Source: Actinomycetospora straminea (GTDB taxonomy: Bacteria; Actinomycetota; Actinomycetes; Mycobacteriales; Pseudonocardiaceae). Taken from it: a stretch of 64,000 bases of DNA. The stretch spans positions 1 to 64,000 of the forward strand of contig NZ_JAQZAN010000025.1 of the NCBI RefSeq assembly GCF_028737255.1. Direction: 5' to 3'. Under the pieces are notes generated by a model, which made no database searches, was not told the origin of the DNA, and saw only the letters and a program-made list of their open reading frames with translations. Position 1 is the stretch's first letter; each line of letters starts with the position of its first letter. Shown one piece after another: positions 16,622-25,024 of this stretch. A program made the position numbers and the translations under genes.

Positions 16622-18175
16622 TCACGCCGTCGCGAACGCGCCCAGGGTGCGGTCCGGGCGCACGCCCCCGAACGAGCGGTGCCAGGTCCGGTAGTAGGCG
16701 ATCTCCTCGTCGCTGCGCAGCGCCCAGCCGTGCTCGACCGCGGGGGGCTCCGCGTCCTGCGCGCCCTCCTTGGTCTTCTCCTTCTCGACGAGCGCGGAGA
16801 GCACGTCCTTGGCGCCGGAGCCGTCGCCGAACTGCTCCTTGCCGCGCCAGACGATGTCGTAGGGCACCATCCCGTCGAACGCCTCGCGCAGCAGCTGCTT
16901 CTCCACGCGGTCGTGGATCTTGAGCTTCCACTCGGCGGGCAGCGCCAGCATCTCGCGCATCACGGTCGCGTCGAGGAACGGCACGCGCGCCTCGAGCCCG
17001 TAGTTCATCGTCGCCCGGTCGCAGCGCTGCAGGTTGAGCTCGTGGAGCATCTCGATCGAGCGCACGAGCTCGGCCTGCAGGGTGTCCGGCGTCGAGAACT
17101 CCTCGCTGTGCACGTACTCGTAGCCGGCGAACAGCTCGTCGGCGCCCTCGCCGGTGAGCACCACCTTGACGTGCTTGACCGCCTCGCGGGCGAGCAGCAG
17201 GTTCGGCACCGCCGAGCGCACCAGGGCCGGGTCGAAGTGCTCGATGACCGTGACGGCCTCGTCGAGCGCGGACTCGAGGTCGTCGGCGGTCGGCACGATC
17301 TCGTGGTGGTCGGTCCCCAGGTACTCGGCGACCGCGCGGGCCGCGAGCAGGTCCGCCGAGCCCTCGGTGCCGACCGCGAAGGTCGGGAGGCGCTCGCCCT
17401 TCTCGTCGGCGACCTTGACCGCGACGGCGGCGACGATCGCGGAGTCGAGCCCGCCGGAGAGGAAGACGCCGACGGGGACGTCGCTCATCATGTGGCGGCG
17501 GATCGAGTCGGAGAGCACGTCGCGGATGTTCCCGAGGTCCTCCTCGGTCCACTGCTTGTCCGGCGCCAGGCGTGCGGGACGGACCTCGACCGGCACCGCG
17601 TCGGCGAAGCGGACCATCGCGCCCTCGGCGACGTCGCCGGCGACGCCGGGCGTCCAGACGTGCCCGGGCGGGAAGGCCTCGACGAAGGGCTGGTCCTCGG
17701 GGTCGAACGCGCGCAGCTCGCTGGCGAAGATCGTCACGCCGTCGAGGCGCGCCCAGTACAGCGGCTTGATGCCGATCGGGTCGCGGGCGACGGCGCCGCG
17801 ACCGTCGGTGTGGGCCATCGCGAGGGCGAACATGCCGCGCACCTCGTGGAGGGCGGCCGAGCCGTCGCGCAGGACCAGGCGGAACGCCGACTCGGTGTCC
17901 GAGTCGGTCGCGAACCGGACCTCGGAGAGGACGTCGCGGATGTCCTCGTGGTTGTAGATCTCCCCGTTGCCGACCACGAAGGCCGAGTCGGTGTCGTCGG
18001 CGATGGGCTGCTTGCCGCCGGTGACGTCCATGATCGAGAGACGCTGGTGGCCGAGCCACGCGTTCTCCAGCTGCACCCGGCCGGTGTCGTCCGGCCCCCG
18101 GTGGTGGATGCGGGCGAGCATCCGCTCGCACTTGTCAGGATCGATCTCTCCGTACGCCGCGACGATTCCGCACAC
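16622..18175 (-). CDS. asnB: Asparagine synthetase (glutamine-hydrolysing)
   Basis: 517 residues. The GTG at 18175 puts the catalytic Cys at position 2, as needed for the class II glutaminase; earlier in-frame starts would bury it. RGPDD at about 26-30 and GNGEIYNHEDIR at 69-80 belong to the glutaminase pocket. The synthetase half has the PP-loop SGGLDS at 240-245 and the LTGEGADELFAGYEY motif. It converts aspartate, glutamine and ATP to asparagine in the cytoplasm. Similar proteins amidate other substrates, but nothing nearby suggests that. No clear Shine-Dalgarno sequence is seen in the somewhat AT-richer upstream region. Confidence 0.9.
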   Translation of the reverse strand: MCGIVAAYGEIDPDKCERMLARIHHRGPDDTGRVQLENAWLGHQRLSIMDVTGGKQPIADDTDSAFVVGNGEIYNHEDIRDVLSEVRFATDSDTESAFRLVLRDGSAALHEVRGMFALAMAHTDGRGAVARDPIGIKPLYWARLDGVTIFASELRAFDPEDQPFVEAFPPGHVWTPGVAGDVAEGAMVRFADAVPVEVRPARLAPDKQWTEEDLGNIRDVLSDSIRRHMMSDVPVGVFLSGGLDSAIVAAVAVKVADEKGERLPTFAVGTEGSADLLAARAVAEYLGTDHHEIVPTADDLESALDEAVTVIEHFDPALVRSAVPNLLLAREAVKHVKVVLTGEGADELFAGYEYVHSEEFSTPDTLQAELVRSIEMLHELNLQRCDRATMNYGLEARVPFLDATVMREMLALPAEWKLKIHDRVEKQLLREAFDGMVPYDIVWRGKEQFGDGSGAKDVLSALVEKEKTKEGAQDAEPPAVEHGWALRSDEEIAYYRTWHRSFGGVRPDRTLGAFATA

Positions 18176-18317
18176 GGTGCGTCCCACATCCTCAGTGTTC
18201 TCGACTGGACCACGGTCGGGCCGTAGAGCACATTCCAGACAACCATCGGACGCGCGACTGCGCATCAAACCGTCGCCTGTGTCACCGCTCTTTAACGATC
18301 CCTCACACGCGCGTCAC

Positions 18318-18935
18318 TCAACGCCAGGCGAACACCGGTTGTTCCAGCCCGTCGACGCGGGTGGTGCGTCCGTGGAGCGCCACCTCCCGGAACTGCAGGA
18401 GCACCGCCGCCGTCGGCGCGTGGATGAAGTGGCCCACCAGCGGCATCTGCACGACGGGCCGCGGCGACTCCTCGATCTCGTGGAACAGCGGCTCGACGTC
18501 GAGCTCGTCGAGGGTGATGTGGAACAGCTGGCTGACCTCGTCGGGCGAGGGCCGCAGGTCGGCGACGACGCCCGCGGCGGCCATCACCACCGGGGTGATC
18601 ACGAAACCCGAGCGCGTCGGGTAGTCGTCGAGCAGGCCCAGCACCGTGTCGGCGTCGAGGCGCAGACCGAGCTCCTCGTCGAGCTCGCGGCGCGCGGCGG
18701 TGACGACGTCCTCGCCCGGGTCGACCGACCCGCCGGGCAGCGCGAACTGGCCGGGGTGGTCGCGCAGCCGCGAGGTGCGGCGCGTCAGCAGCACCCCGGG
18801 CCCGCGCTGCGGGTCGTCGAGGACGACGACGGCGACGGCCGCGGCGCGCAGGTCGGGCCGGTGGGCGGCGACGCGGTCGTCGCGGTCGTGCGTGCGCACG
18901 CGCGCGGCGACCTCGGCCGCGGTGGCCGGGCTCAT
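18318..18935 (-). CDS. Nudix hydrolase (CoA pyrophosphatase-like)
   Basis: 205 residues from ATG 18935. The Nudix box is exact: G69-x5-E75-x7-R83-E84-L-x-E87-E88-x-G90-L, preceded by HPGQFALPGG as in CoA/acyl-CoA pyrophosphatases (NudL type). It would cleave a nucleoside diphosphate-X bond using Mg2+ or Mn2+. It lies 37 bases after the DUF3024 gene on the same strand, so they may be one operon. CoA as substrate is inference. Confidence 0.88.
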   Translation of the reverse strand: MSPATAAEVAARVRTHDRDDRVAAHRPDLRAAAVAVVVLDDPQRGPGVLLTRRTSRLRDHPGQFALPGGSVDPGEDVVTAARRELDEELGLRLDADTVLGLLDDYPTRSGFVITPVVMAAAGVVADLRPSPDEVSQLFHITLDELDVEPLFHEIEESPRPVVQMPLVGHFIHAPTAAVLLQFREVALHGRTTRVDGLEQPVFAWR

Positions 18936-18972
18936 CGGGCAGGGCTCGTCGGGGCGGGGCTCGTCGGGCGGA

Positions 18973-19320
18973 TCATCCCCAGAAGATGCCCGTCGGGTCG
19001 GCGTCGATGATGTCGAGCAACGGGGCCGGCGAGCTCGCCTTCGACTCGTCGGGGTAGCGGTGCCAGCGGCCGCTCGAGTCGGGCCAGAGCAGGATCCACC
19101 GCTCCTCGTCGGGCAGCAGACGCAGCTGGGCGAGCGGCTCGGTGGTCCAGCCGGTGCCGAGCTCGGGGAACACCGGGGCGCGGCGGGCCGAGATCGTGAT
19201 GCGCCCGGCCCGCTCGGTGTAGGAGATCCGCAGCTGGTCGCGCTGCTCCGCGGGCACGCGGCGGGCACACCACTGGCGCACGAGCGCGCGGTGTTCGTCG
19301 GCGACCTGCACGGGACTCAC
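18973..19320 (-). CDS. DUF3024 protein
   Basis: About 115 residues from GTG 19320. The pattern RWILLWPDSSGRWHRYP followed by a C-terminal DADPTGIFWG matches the DUF3024 family, a small actinobacterial domain of unknown function. Another in-frame start at 19362 is possible. Probably co-transcribed with the Nudix gene, and divergent from the lipoprotein at 19458. Confidence 0.72.
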   Translation of the reverse strand: MSPVQVADEHRALVRQWCARRVPAEQRDQLRISYTERAGRITISARRAPVFPELGTGWTTEPLAQLRLLPDEERWILLWPDSSGRWHRYPDESKASSPAPLLDIIDADPTGIFWG

Positions 19321-19457
19321 TGTGACACGTGCGCCCGCTGGGCCGGGAGTGCCCCGCGCCACGCCCCTCCGGGCGAGGCGTGCTCACCACCCGGTCCGGG
19401 GGTGGGCGGGCCCGCCTGCCAGCATGCGCACGAGCAGCGCGAGGAGAGGTGACGGCC

Positions 19458-19955
19458 GTGGGTTCTCGAGCGGGTTCTCGGGTGGGCCGCGTCGTGGTCG
19501 GCACGGTGGCGGGGCTCGGGCTCGCGCTGGGCGTCGCGGCCTGCGGTGGCTCGCCGGCGCCGGGGACCCCGGGTGCGTCGGTCCCGCCGTCCGCCGCCGC
19601 GCCCGCGACACCCGACCCGGCGGTGCAGCCCTACTGCGACGCCGTCACCCGCGTCCAGGCCGAGCAGGCGGCGCCCGGCGCGGGCGCCGGCGGGGTGATG
19701 CCGTCCTCGGACGCCGCCCGCCGCCAGGTCGCGGACCTCGTCGCCACCGCCCCTCCCGAGATCGCCGCCGAGTGGCGCACGGTCCAGGCCCTGACCGACC
19801 AGGCGCTGACCTCGCTCGCGGAGACCGGCGGCGACCCCACCCGCATCGACCGCGCCGAGCTCGAGCGCCTGCAGCGCGAGGCCGGCCCGGCGGTGGCGCG
19901 CATCCAAGAGGTCACCCAGCAGCGCTGCGGCATCACCTTCCGCCCGCCGGGCTGA
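19458..19955 (+). CDS. Small secreted lipoprotein, unknown function
   Basis: 165 residues. A twin-Arg-free signal peptide (basic start, hydrophobic core) ends in lipobox LGVAAC; a Pro/Ala/Ser-rich stretch follows, then a helical domain with two Cys (PYCDAV and QQRCGI) that could form a disulfide outside the cell. Start GTG 19458 has AGGTG six bases upstream; GTG 19449 is an alternative. No family recognised, though many actinobacteria carry similar short lipoproteins. Confidence 0.72.
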   Translation: MGSRAGSRVGRVVVGTVAGLGLALGVAACGGSPAPGTPGASVPPSAAAPATPDPAVQPYCDAVTRVQAEQAAPGAGAGGVMPSSDAARRQVADLVATAPPEIAAEWRTVQALTDQALTSLAETGGDPTRIDRAELERLQREAGPAVARIQEVTQQRCGITFRPPG

Positions 19956-20040
19956 GCTCGCTGGGTGCACTCGCCGGGGGGCGCTCGTTGGATGCGCTCG
20001 CGGGGGTGCACCCGCGGGGTCTCGGGGGTGGGGAGCGAAG

Positions 20041-20081
20041 GCGTCCCTCGCGGCGTCCCACGCAGCGGAGGCGTCCCTCGC
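20041..20081. repeat. Short direct repeats before the AhpD-like gene
   Basis: GCGTCCCTCGC occurs at 20041-20051 and again at 20071-20081. The bases just upstream (19960-20030) contain further loose repeats of GCGCTCG and GGGTGCAC. No function seen. Confidence 0.4.
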
Positions 20082-20137
20082 TGCCCGGGCGCCGCCACCC
20101 CTGGCCGCGTCGACATCCCGGTCCTACCGTGCGGCGG

Positions 20138-20716
20138 GTGACCGATGCCGTGAGCCGCTTCCCCGTCGTCGAGCTCGACGACCTCCCCGACGACCTGCGC
20201 GAGCGCGTCGGCGCGATCGCCGAGCGCTCGGGGTTCGTGCCCAACATCTTCCGGGCGCTGGGCCACCGGCCCGCCGAGCTGCGGGCGTTCCTCGACTACC
20301 ACGACGCGCTCATGGAGCGGGAGTCGCCGCTGTCGAAGGCCGAGCGCGAGCTCGTCGTCGTCGCGACGTCCGGCGCCAACCACTGCACCTACTGCGTCGT
20401 CGCCCACGGCGCGATCCTGCGCATCCGCAGCAAGGAACCCGAGCTCGCCGACCACGTCGGCATCAACCCCTACGGCGCGTCGCTCGACCCGCGCCGGCGG
20501 GCCATCGTCGACCTCGCGCTGGCCCTCGCGCTGGACTCCGCGTCGCTGTCCGAGGACGACCTCGACGCCGCCCGCGACGCCGGGCTGTCCGACGAGGAGA
20601 TCTGGGACGTCGGCGCGATCACGGCCCTGTTCGCCATGTCGAACCGGCTCGCCCACCTCACCGCGCTGCAGCCCAACGCGGAGTTCTTCGGCATGGGCCG
20701 CGAACCGCGGGGGTAG
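20138..20716 (+). CDS. AhpD-like / carboxymuconolactone decarboxylase family protein
   Basis: 192 residues. C83-T-Y-C86-x3-H90 is the CxxC...H active centre of AhpD-type peroxidase-related proteins, set in the conserved LSKAERELVVVATSGANHCTYC region. The fold is all-helical and cytoplasmic; the family reduces peroxides or passes electrons to AhpC. No ahpC is nearby. GTG 20138 fits the family N-terminus (FPVVELDDLP). Nine bases separate its stop from the next gene's start. Confidence 0.85.
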   Translation: MTDAVSRFPVVELDDLPDDLRERVGAIAERSGFVPNIFRALGHRPAELRAFLDYHDALMERESPLSKAERELVVVATSGANHCTYCVVAHGAILRIRSKEPELADHVGINPYGASLDPRRRAIVDLALALALDSASLSEDDLDAARDAGLSDEEIWDVGAITALFAMSNRLAHLTALQPNAEFFGMGREPRG

Positions 20717-20725
20717 GCCGCGGGC

Positions 20726-21589
20726 ATGAGCGATGCAGGTCCGTCCGTCGCCGTGCTCGGCACCGGGATCATGGGCGCGGGGATGACCCGCAGCCTGCTG
20801 CGCGAGGGCCTCGCGGTCACCGTGTGGAACCGCAGCACCGAGAAGGCGTCACCCCTGGCCGACGACGGCGCGCGCGTCGCGGAGACCGCCGCCGAGGCCG
20901 TCGCCGACGCGGACGTCGTCATCACCATGCTCTTCGACACCGACGCGGTGGCGCGGACCATGGAGCCGGTGCTCGGGCGGATGCGCGACGGCGCGGTGTG
21001 GGTGCAGACCAGCACGGTGGGGATCGAGGGGACCGACCGGCTCGCCGCGCTGGCCCGTGACGCGGGCGTCGACTTCCTCGACGCCCCGATGCTCGGCACC
21101 AAGGCGCCGGCGGAGAACGGGCAGCTCGTGGTGCTCGCCTCCGGACCGTCGTCGCTGCGCGCGACCGTGCAGCCGGTGTTCGACGCCATCGGCGTGCGGA
21201 CGCAGTGGGTGAGCGAGACGGTCGGCGACGCCAGCAGGCTCAAGCTCGCGATCAACGCCTGGATCGGCGTCATGGTCAACGGCATCGCCCAGTCGATCGC
21301 GCTCGCCCGCGGGCTCGGCCTCGACCCGCAGCAGTTCCTCGACGCCGTCGACGGCGGCGCGGTCAACGCGCCGTACGTGCAGCTCAAGGGCAAGGCGATG
21401 ATCGACGGCGACTACACGCCCTCGTTCGAGCTCGACGGCGTCATCAAGGACACCGACCTCATCCACGAGGCCCTGCGCGAGGCCGGCGTCGACGCCACGC
21501 TCGCCACCGCCGTCCGCGACCGCCTCGGCGTCGCCTCCGACGGCGGCCACGGCAGCGAGGACATGGCCGCCGTCGTCCACGCCTACTAG
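20726..21589 (+). CDS. 3-hydroxyisobutyrate dehydrogenase-family reductase
   Basis: 287 residues. The Rossmann motif VLGTGIMGAGM lies at 10-20; WNRST just after beta-2 favours NADP. QTSTVGIEGT is a variant of the substrate loop. Catalytic K173 and N177 sit in GDASRLKLAIN. The family oxidises beta-hydroxyacids or reduces semialdehydes and imines; the true substrate here is unknown. It follows the AhpD-like gene by nine bases, probably as an operon. Confidence 0.88.
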   Translation: MSDAGPSVAVLGTGIMGAGMTRSLLREGLAVTVWNRSTEKASPLADDGARVAETAAEAVADADVVITMLFDTDAVARTMEPVLGRMRDGAVWVQTSTVGIEGTDRLAALARDAGVDFLDAPMLGTKAPAENGQLVVLASGPSSLRATVQPVFDAIGVRTQWVSETVGDASRLKLAINAWIGVMVNGIAQSIALARGLGLDPQQFLDAVDGGAVNAPYVQLKGKAMIDGDYTPSFELDGVIKDTDLIHEALREAGVDATLATAVRDRLGVASDGGHGSEDMAAVVHAY

Positions 21590-21602
21590 TCGCCTCGCGC
21601 CA

Positions 21603-21619
21603 CGACGGGCAGCCCGTCG
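21603..21619. terminator. Small hairpin between convergent genes
   Basis: CGACGGG and CCCGTCG pair perfectly around a three-base CAG loop, 14 bases after the dehydrogenase stop and 52 bases from the GH6 stop on the other strand. No T-run. Confidence 0.45.
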
Positions 21620-21670
21620 CCCTGATCCGTCGGGATCCGTGCTCGACCCGTCGGCGCTGTCCGGTGGTCG

Positions 21671-22894
21671 CTAGTCGCCGGGGGTGTTGTTCGCCAGGTC
21701 CAGGGCGTACTGCGGCCAGAACTCGCCGGCCGCCGGGGCGCCGCGGCAGTCGCCGTCGGAGTCGCCCGGCTCCTTGACCCACAGGAACGCCGCGACGCGC
21801 GGGGAGCCGGTGTCGCGGGTCGGCGGGGCGCCCAGGGCCCGCCCCGGCGGGTTGCACCACGTCGGCTGCTCGGGGCCCTCGTAGCTGCCGTTGCCGTTGC
21901 GGCTGGTGTCGATGACGTACCGGGCGCCGCCCACGGCGTCGGACACGCGGTCGCCGTAGGCGCGCACCTGGTCGGTGGTCATGAAGTTCGAGACGTTGAG
22001 CGCGAAGCCCGCCGCCTCGCCGACGCCGCTCGTGCGCAGGCCGCCCGCGAGCTCGTCGACGTTGGTGACGAAGCCCGGGTTGCCGGCGTCGATGTAGACC
22101 TCGCCGCCGGCCCGGGTCAGCGTCCGGACGGCCTCGGCGAGCAGCTCCTCGCGGCCCTCCTGCTCGCCCTCGCCCTCGCAGTTGGTGAGCGTCTGGGGCA
22201 GGGCGTCCGGCTCCAGGATCACGACCGCGCGGTTGCCTCCCATGCCGCGGGCGAAGGCGCCCAGCCACTCGCGGTAGGCGTCCTCGTTCTCGGCGCCGCC
22301 GCTGGAGTACAGGCCGCAGTCGCGGTTGGGGATGTTGTAGGCGGTGAGCACCGGGGTGCGTCCCGCGGCGCGGGCCTGCGAGACGACGCCCGCGACCTCG
22401 CCCTCGACGCCGCCGGTCTCGCCGGTCGGCCAGATGGCGACGGGCTGGCGCGCGATCTTCTCCAGCGCCGTCGCCTCGTCGCTGCGGCCCTCGGCGCGCC
22501 ACGCCTCGACCTGGCGCGCCGCCGAGGAGGCGGGGTCGACCCAGAACTCGGAGGCGGCCGGGGCGACCGGCGCGCCGCCGGCGTCGCCGCCGCCGTCGGA
22601 GCTCGTGCCGCAGGCCGCGATGCCGACCGCCGTCACCAGCGCGACCGCGGCGGCCACCCCGGCGACGACCCAGCCGCGAGTCGGTCCGCGGCGCGCCGCG
22701 GCACGGCGCTCGCGACGATCACCGGGGACGGGGGCGTCGGCCGGCTCCCGGCGGCGCTCCACCCGCTCGGTCGGGGCACCCGACGCGACCGGGATGGGCT
22801 GGGTCGCCGGCTCCGGCGGCTGCGTCGCGCCGCGCGGCGCGTCCGGGGTGACCGGTCCCGCCTCGCCCCGCGTCGTCCGTCCATCACGTGCCAC
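21671..22894 (-). CDS. GH6 endoglucanase/cellobiohydrolase, membrane-anchored
   Basis: 407 residues. An unusually long, Arg- and Pro-rich cytoplasmic N-terminus (about 1-73) precedes one membrane helix (75-94) ending in IAAC95, which could be a lipobox or just the helix end. The GH6 domain follows: WVDPASSAARQV, RDCGLYSSGG with D192, and VVILEPDAL with D230, corresponding to the two key aspartates of GH6. It would cut beta-1,4-glucan outside the cell. It lies downstream of glxA and cslA on the same strand, 171 bases away. Streptomyces also has a glucanase beside cslA-glxA, so processing of the nascent CslA glucan is the likely role. Start GTG 22894 has a G-rich stretch upstream. Confidence 0.87.
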   Translation of the reverse strand: MARDGRTTRGEAGPVTPDAPRGATQPPEPATQPIPVASGAPTERVERRREPADAPVPGDRRERRAAARRGPTRGWVVAGVAAAVALVTAVGIAACGTSSDGGGDAGGAPVAPAASEFWVDPASSAARQVEAWRAEGRSDEATALEKIARQPVAIWPTGETGGVEGEVAGVVSQARAAGRTPVLTAYNIPNRDCGLYSSGGAENEDAYREWLGAFARGMGGNRAVVILEPDALPQTLTNCEGEGEQEGREELLAEAVRTLTRAGGEVYIDAGNPGFVTNVDELAGGLRTSGVGEAAGFALNVSNFMTTDQVRAYGDRVSDAVGGARYVIDTSRNGNGSYEGPEQPTWCNPPGRALGAPPTRDTGSPRVAAFLWVKEPGDSDGDCRGAPAAGEFWPQYALDLANNTPGD

Positions 22895-23065
22895 CGTCGA
22901 GCCACCCCCGGGCCTGTTCGTCCATCCGGCCCCAGGCTCTCAGGCCACCCCGTGGCGCCCGTGTGGGGGGAGGCACCGCCCGTCGCGGCCCGGCGGCCGC
23001 TCGGCGGTGCAGGCCCGCCTCCCGGTCCGTCGGCGACGCCCCGGGCCGTCGGGCCGCGACGGACG

Positions 23066-25024
23066 TCACGTCTCCTCCAGCGGCCCGGGCGCCGGGATCT
23101 CGACCCACTTGGCCACCGAGGGCACGCCGCGGTCGTCGACGAGGAAGAGCATGTAGCGCCCGGGCGGAGCGATCGTGGGGTCCTCGGGCACCGTGAACGA
23201 CACCCCGCCGTCGCGCTTCGTGATGTCCAGGGCGATCGAGCGCTGGCCCGTGTCCGTCACGTGCGTGGACGCCATCGGCGCCATCAGGCGGGCGGTCGCG
23301 ATGCGCGGGGCGTCCGGCGTGGCGACGGTCAGCGTGTCGCCCAGCGGGGCCGTCGGCGGCGAGTCCGCGATCGTCGGCTGCGGGCCCTTGAACAGGTAGG
23401 GCGGCGTGAAGATCTCGATGCGCTGCTCGAAGGTGCCGGGGATGGTGCCGGCGGCGTCGTTGAACAGCGGGTCCGAGCCGACCGTCATGACCCGGCCGTC
23501 GGGCAGCAGCAGGCTCGCCGCGTGGTAGTTGCGCCCCACCTGCGGGTCCGCGGCGTAGTCCAGCGTGTTGGTCTGCGGTCGGTAGATGCGCGCGTTGTGG
23601 TTGTCCGAGGCGCCCTTGCCGCGGTAGTCCCGCGACCCGTTGCTGATCAGCATCGTGTCGTCGGGCAGCGTCGTCAGGTTCGGGTAGCGCGTGCCCTCCG
23701 GCAGCATCGGCCCCGGCTGCCAGGTCGGGTTCGGGCTGTCGAGGTCGATGGTGTCGATGCGCGCCGACGAGCGCGGGCTCTCCCCGACGCCGCCGCCGCC
23801 GACCACGGCGACCCGCTGCTCCTGCACCGGGCCCGCCCAGGCGGACCCCGCGGTCTCGAGCAGGTCGGGGTCGCGCATGCCCGGGATCGGGGTCAGGACG
23901 TTGTTGCGCAGGTTCCAGAACCCGGGCACGCGGCCCTGCTCGGCGGGCCCGTAGCCGGCGTTGGCGCCCGAGTAGAAGAGCACGTCCTCCCGCGCGGTCT
24001 GGAACAGCGCCGGGTAGGTCGGGAAGTACTGCGTGAGGTCCTTGCGCTCGGTCCAGGTCCGGGTGGCCGGGTCGTAGATCTCGTTCTGGCCGTTGAGGAC
24101 CTCGCCGGTGCCGTCGAGGCCCGACACCGAGATCACGGTGCCGTCGGCCAGACCGGTCAGCGTCGGGTACCAGCGCTTGAACACCATGTCGCCCACGCGC
24201 TCGTAGGCCTCGGTGTACGGGTTGAACTCGTAGGTCTCCTCGATGCCCTGGTAGTCCTGCTTCTCCAGGGTCATCCCCTGCCCGAGGGCGTAGAGGTTCT
24301 GCTCCTCGCCCGGCGGCACGCCGTTGATCACGTACTGCCGCGGCCCGACGGCGACGTAGCGCGGGCCCGGCTCCACGGCCTCGGCGAACACGACCGTCTC
24401 GCTGGCGGTCACCGTCGCGCCCCGGCGGGTCGCGACCTTCGTCGCCGGCTTGACCTCGAACGGGTGGGTCGAGCGGTAGACCAGGCCCTCCGGCGAGCGG
24501 AACTCCGTGCCGGCCGGGAACGAGCGCACCGGCGCGTCCGGGTTCTCGTTCTTGACCGTCACGCCGCCGGCGGCGTTGGTGACCGCGCCGTCGAGGCGCT
24601 CGTAGCGCTGGGTGCCGCCGGCGACGAGCAGGTTGCCCGAGGCCAGGAAGGTGTGGCCCGAGCAGAACATGTCGTCCGGGGTGGGGACGACGCGGCTGCG
24701 CCCGGTGGCGGGGTCGTACACGAGGCTCTTGAAGGTCCCCGCGTTGAACATGTCCTCCTTGTTGCCGGAGCCGGCGATGAGGAGGATGCGCCCGGTCGGG
24801 AGGACCGCGGCGTGGATCGCGTTGACCTTCTGGTCGTCGGGGAGCTCGACGACGTCCCACTTGCCGAACTTCTCCTTGTACTCCTGGCTGTTGATCAGCC
24901 GCTGGTGCCGGAGCTCGGAGATCCACGACCACGCCGGCGGCACGTTCACGCCGAGCATGACCGCCGGGACGATGACGAGGAGCAGGAAGCGCTTGACCCG
25001 TCTGGTCAGTCCCTGCTCGATCAA
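23066..25024 (-). CDS. glxA: GlxA-type copper radical oxidase (galactose-oxidase fold)
   Basis: 652 residues. One N-terminal membrane helix (about 11-30) tethers a secreted Kelch propeller with a C-terminal Ig-like domain. Every copper-radical residue can be found: C121 in MFCSGH for the Cys-Tyr crosslink, W285-Y286 in RWYPT, Y500-H501 in GRNYHAAS and H588 in STHVTDTGQR. In Streptomyces, GlxA works with CslA to make and deposit an extracellular beta-glucan at growing tips; that is family knowledge. The start appears to be TTG 25024, overlapping the cslA stop as TTGA, with GGAGG four bases upstream. No better start is visible before the helix. Confidence 0.9.
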   Translation of the reverse strand: MIEQGLTRRVKRFLLLVIVPAVMLGVNVPPAWSWISELRHQRLINSQEYKEKFGKWDVVELPDDQKVNAIHAAVLPTGRILLIAGSGNKEDMFNAGTFKSLVYDPATGRSRVVPTPDDMFCSGHTFLASGNLLVAGGTQRYERLDGAVTNAAGGVTVKNENPDAPVRSFPAGTEFRSPEGLVYRSTHPFEVKPATKVATRRGATVTASETVVFAEAVEPGPRYVAVGPRQYVINGVPPGEEQNLYALGQGMTLEKQDYQGIEETYEFNPYTEAYERVGDMVFKRWYPTLTGLADGTVISVSGLDGTGEVLNGQNEIYDPATRTWTERKDLTQYFPTYPALFQTAREDVLFYSGANAGYGPAEQGRVPGFWNLRNNVLTPIPGMRDPDLLETAGSAWAGPVQEQRVAVVGGGGVGESPRSSARIDTIDLDSPNPTWQPGPMLPEGTRYPNLTTLPDDTMLISNGSRDYRGKGASDNHNARIYRPQTNTLDYAADPQVGRNYHAASLLLPDGRVMTVGSDPLFNDAAGTIPGTFEQRIEIFTPPYLFKGPQPTIADSPPTAPLGDTLTVATPDAPRIATARLMAPMASTHVTDTGQRSIALDITKRDGGVSFTVPEDPTIAPPGRYMLFLVDDRGVPSVAKWVEIPAPGPLEET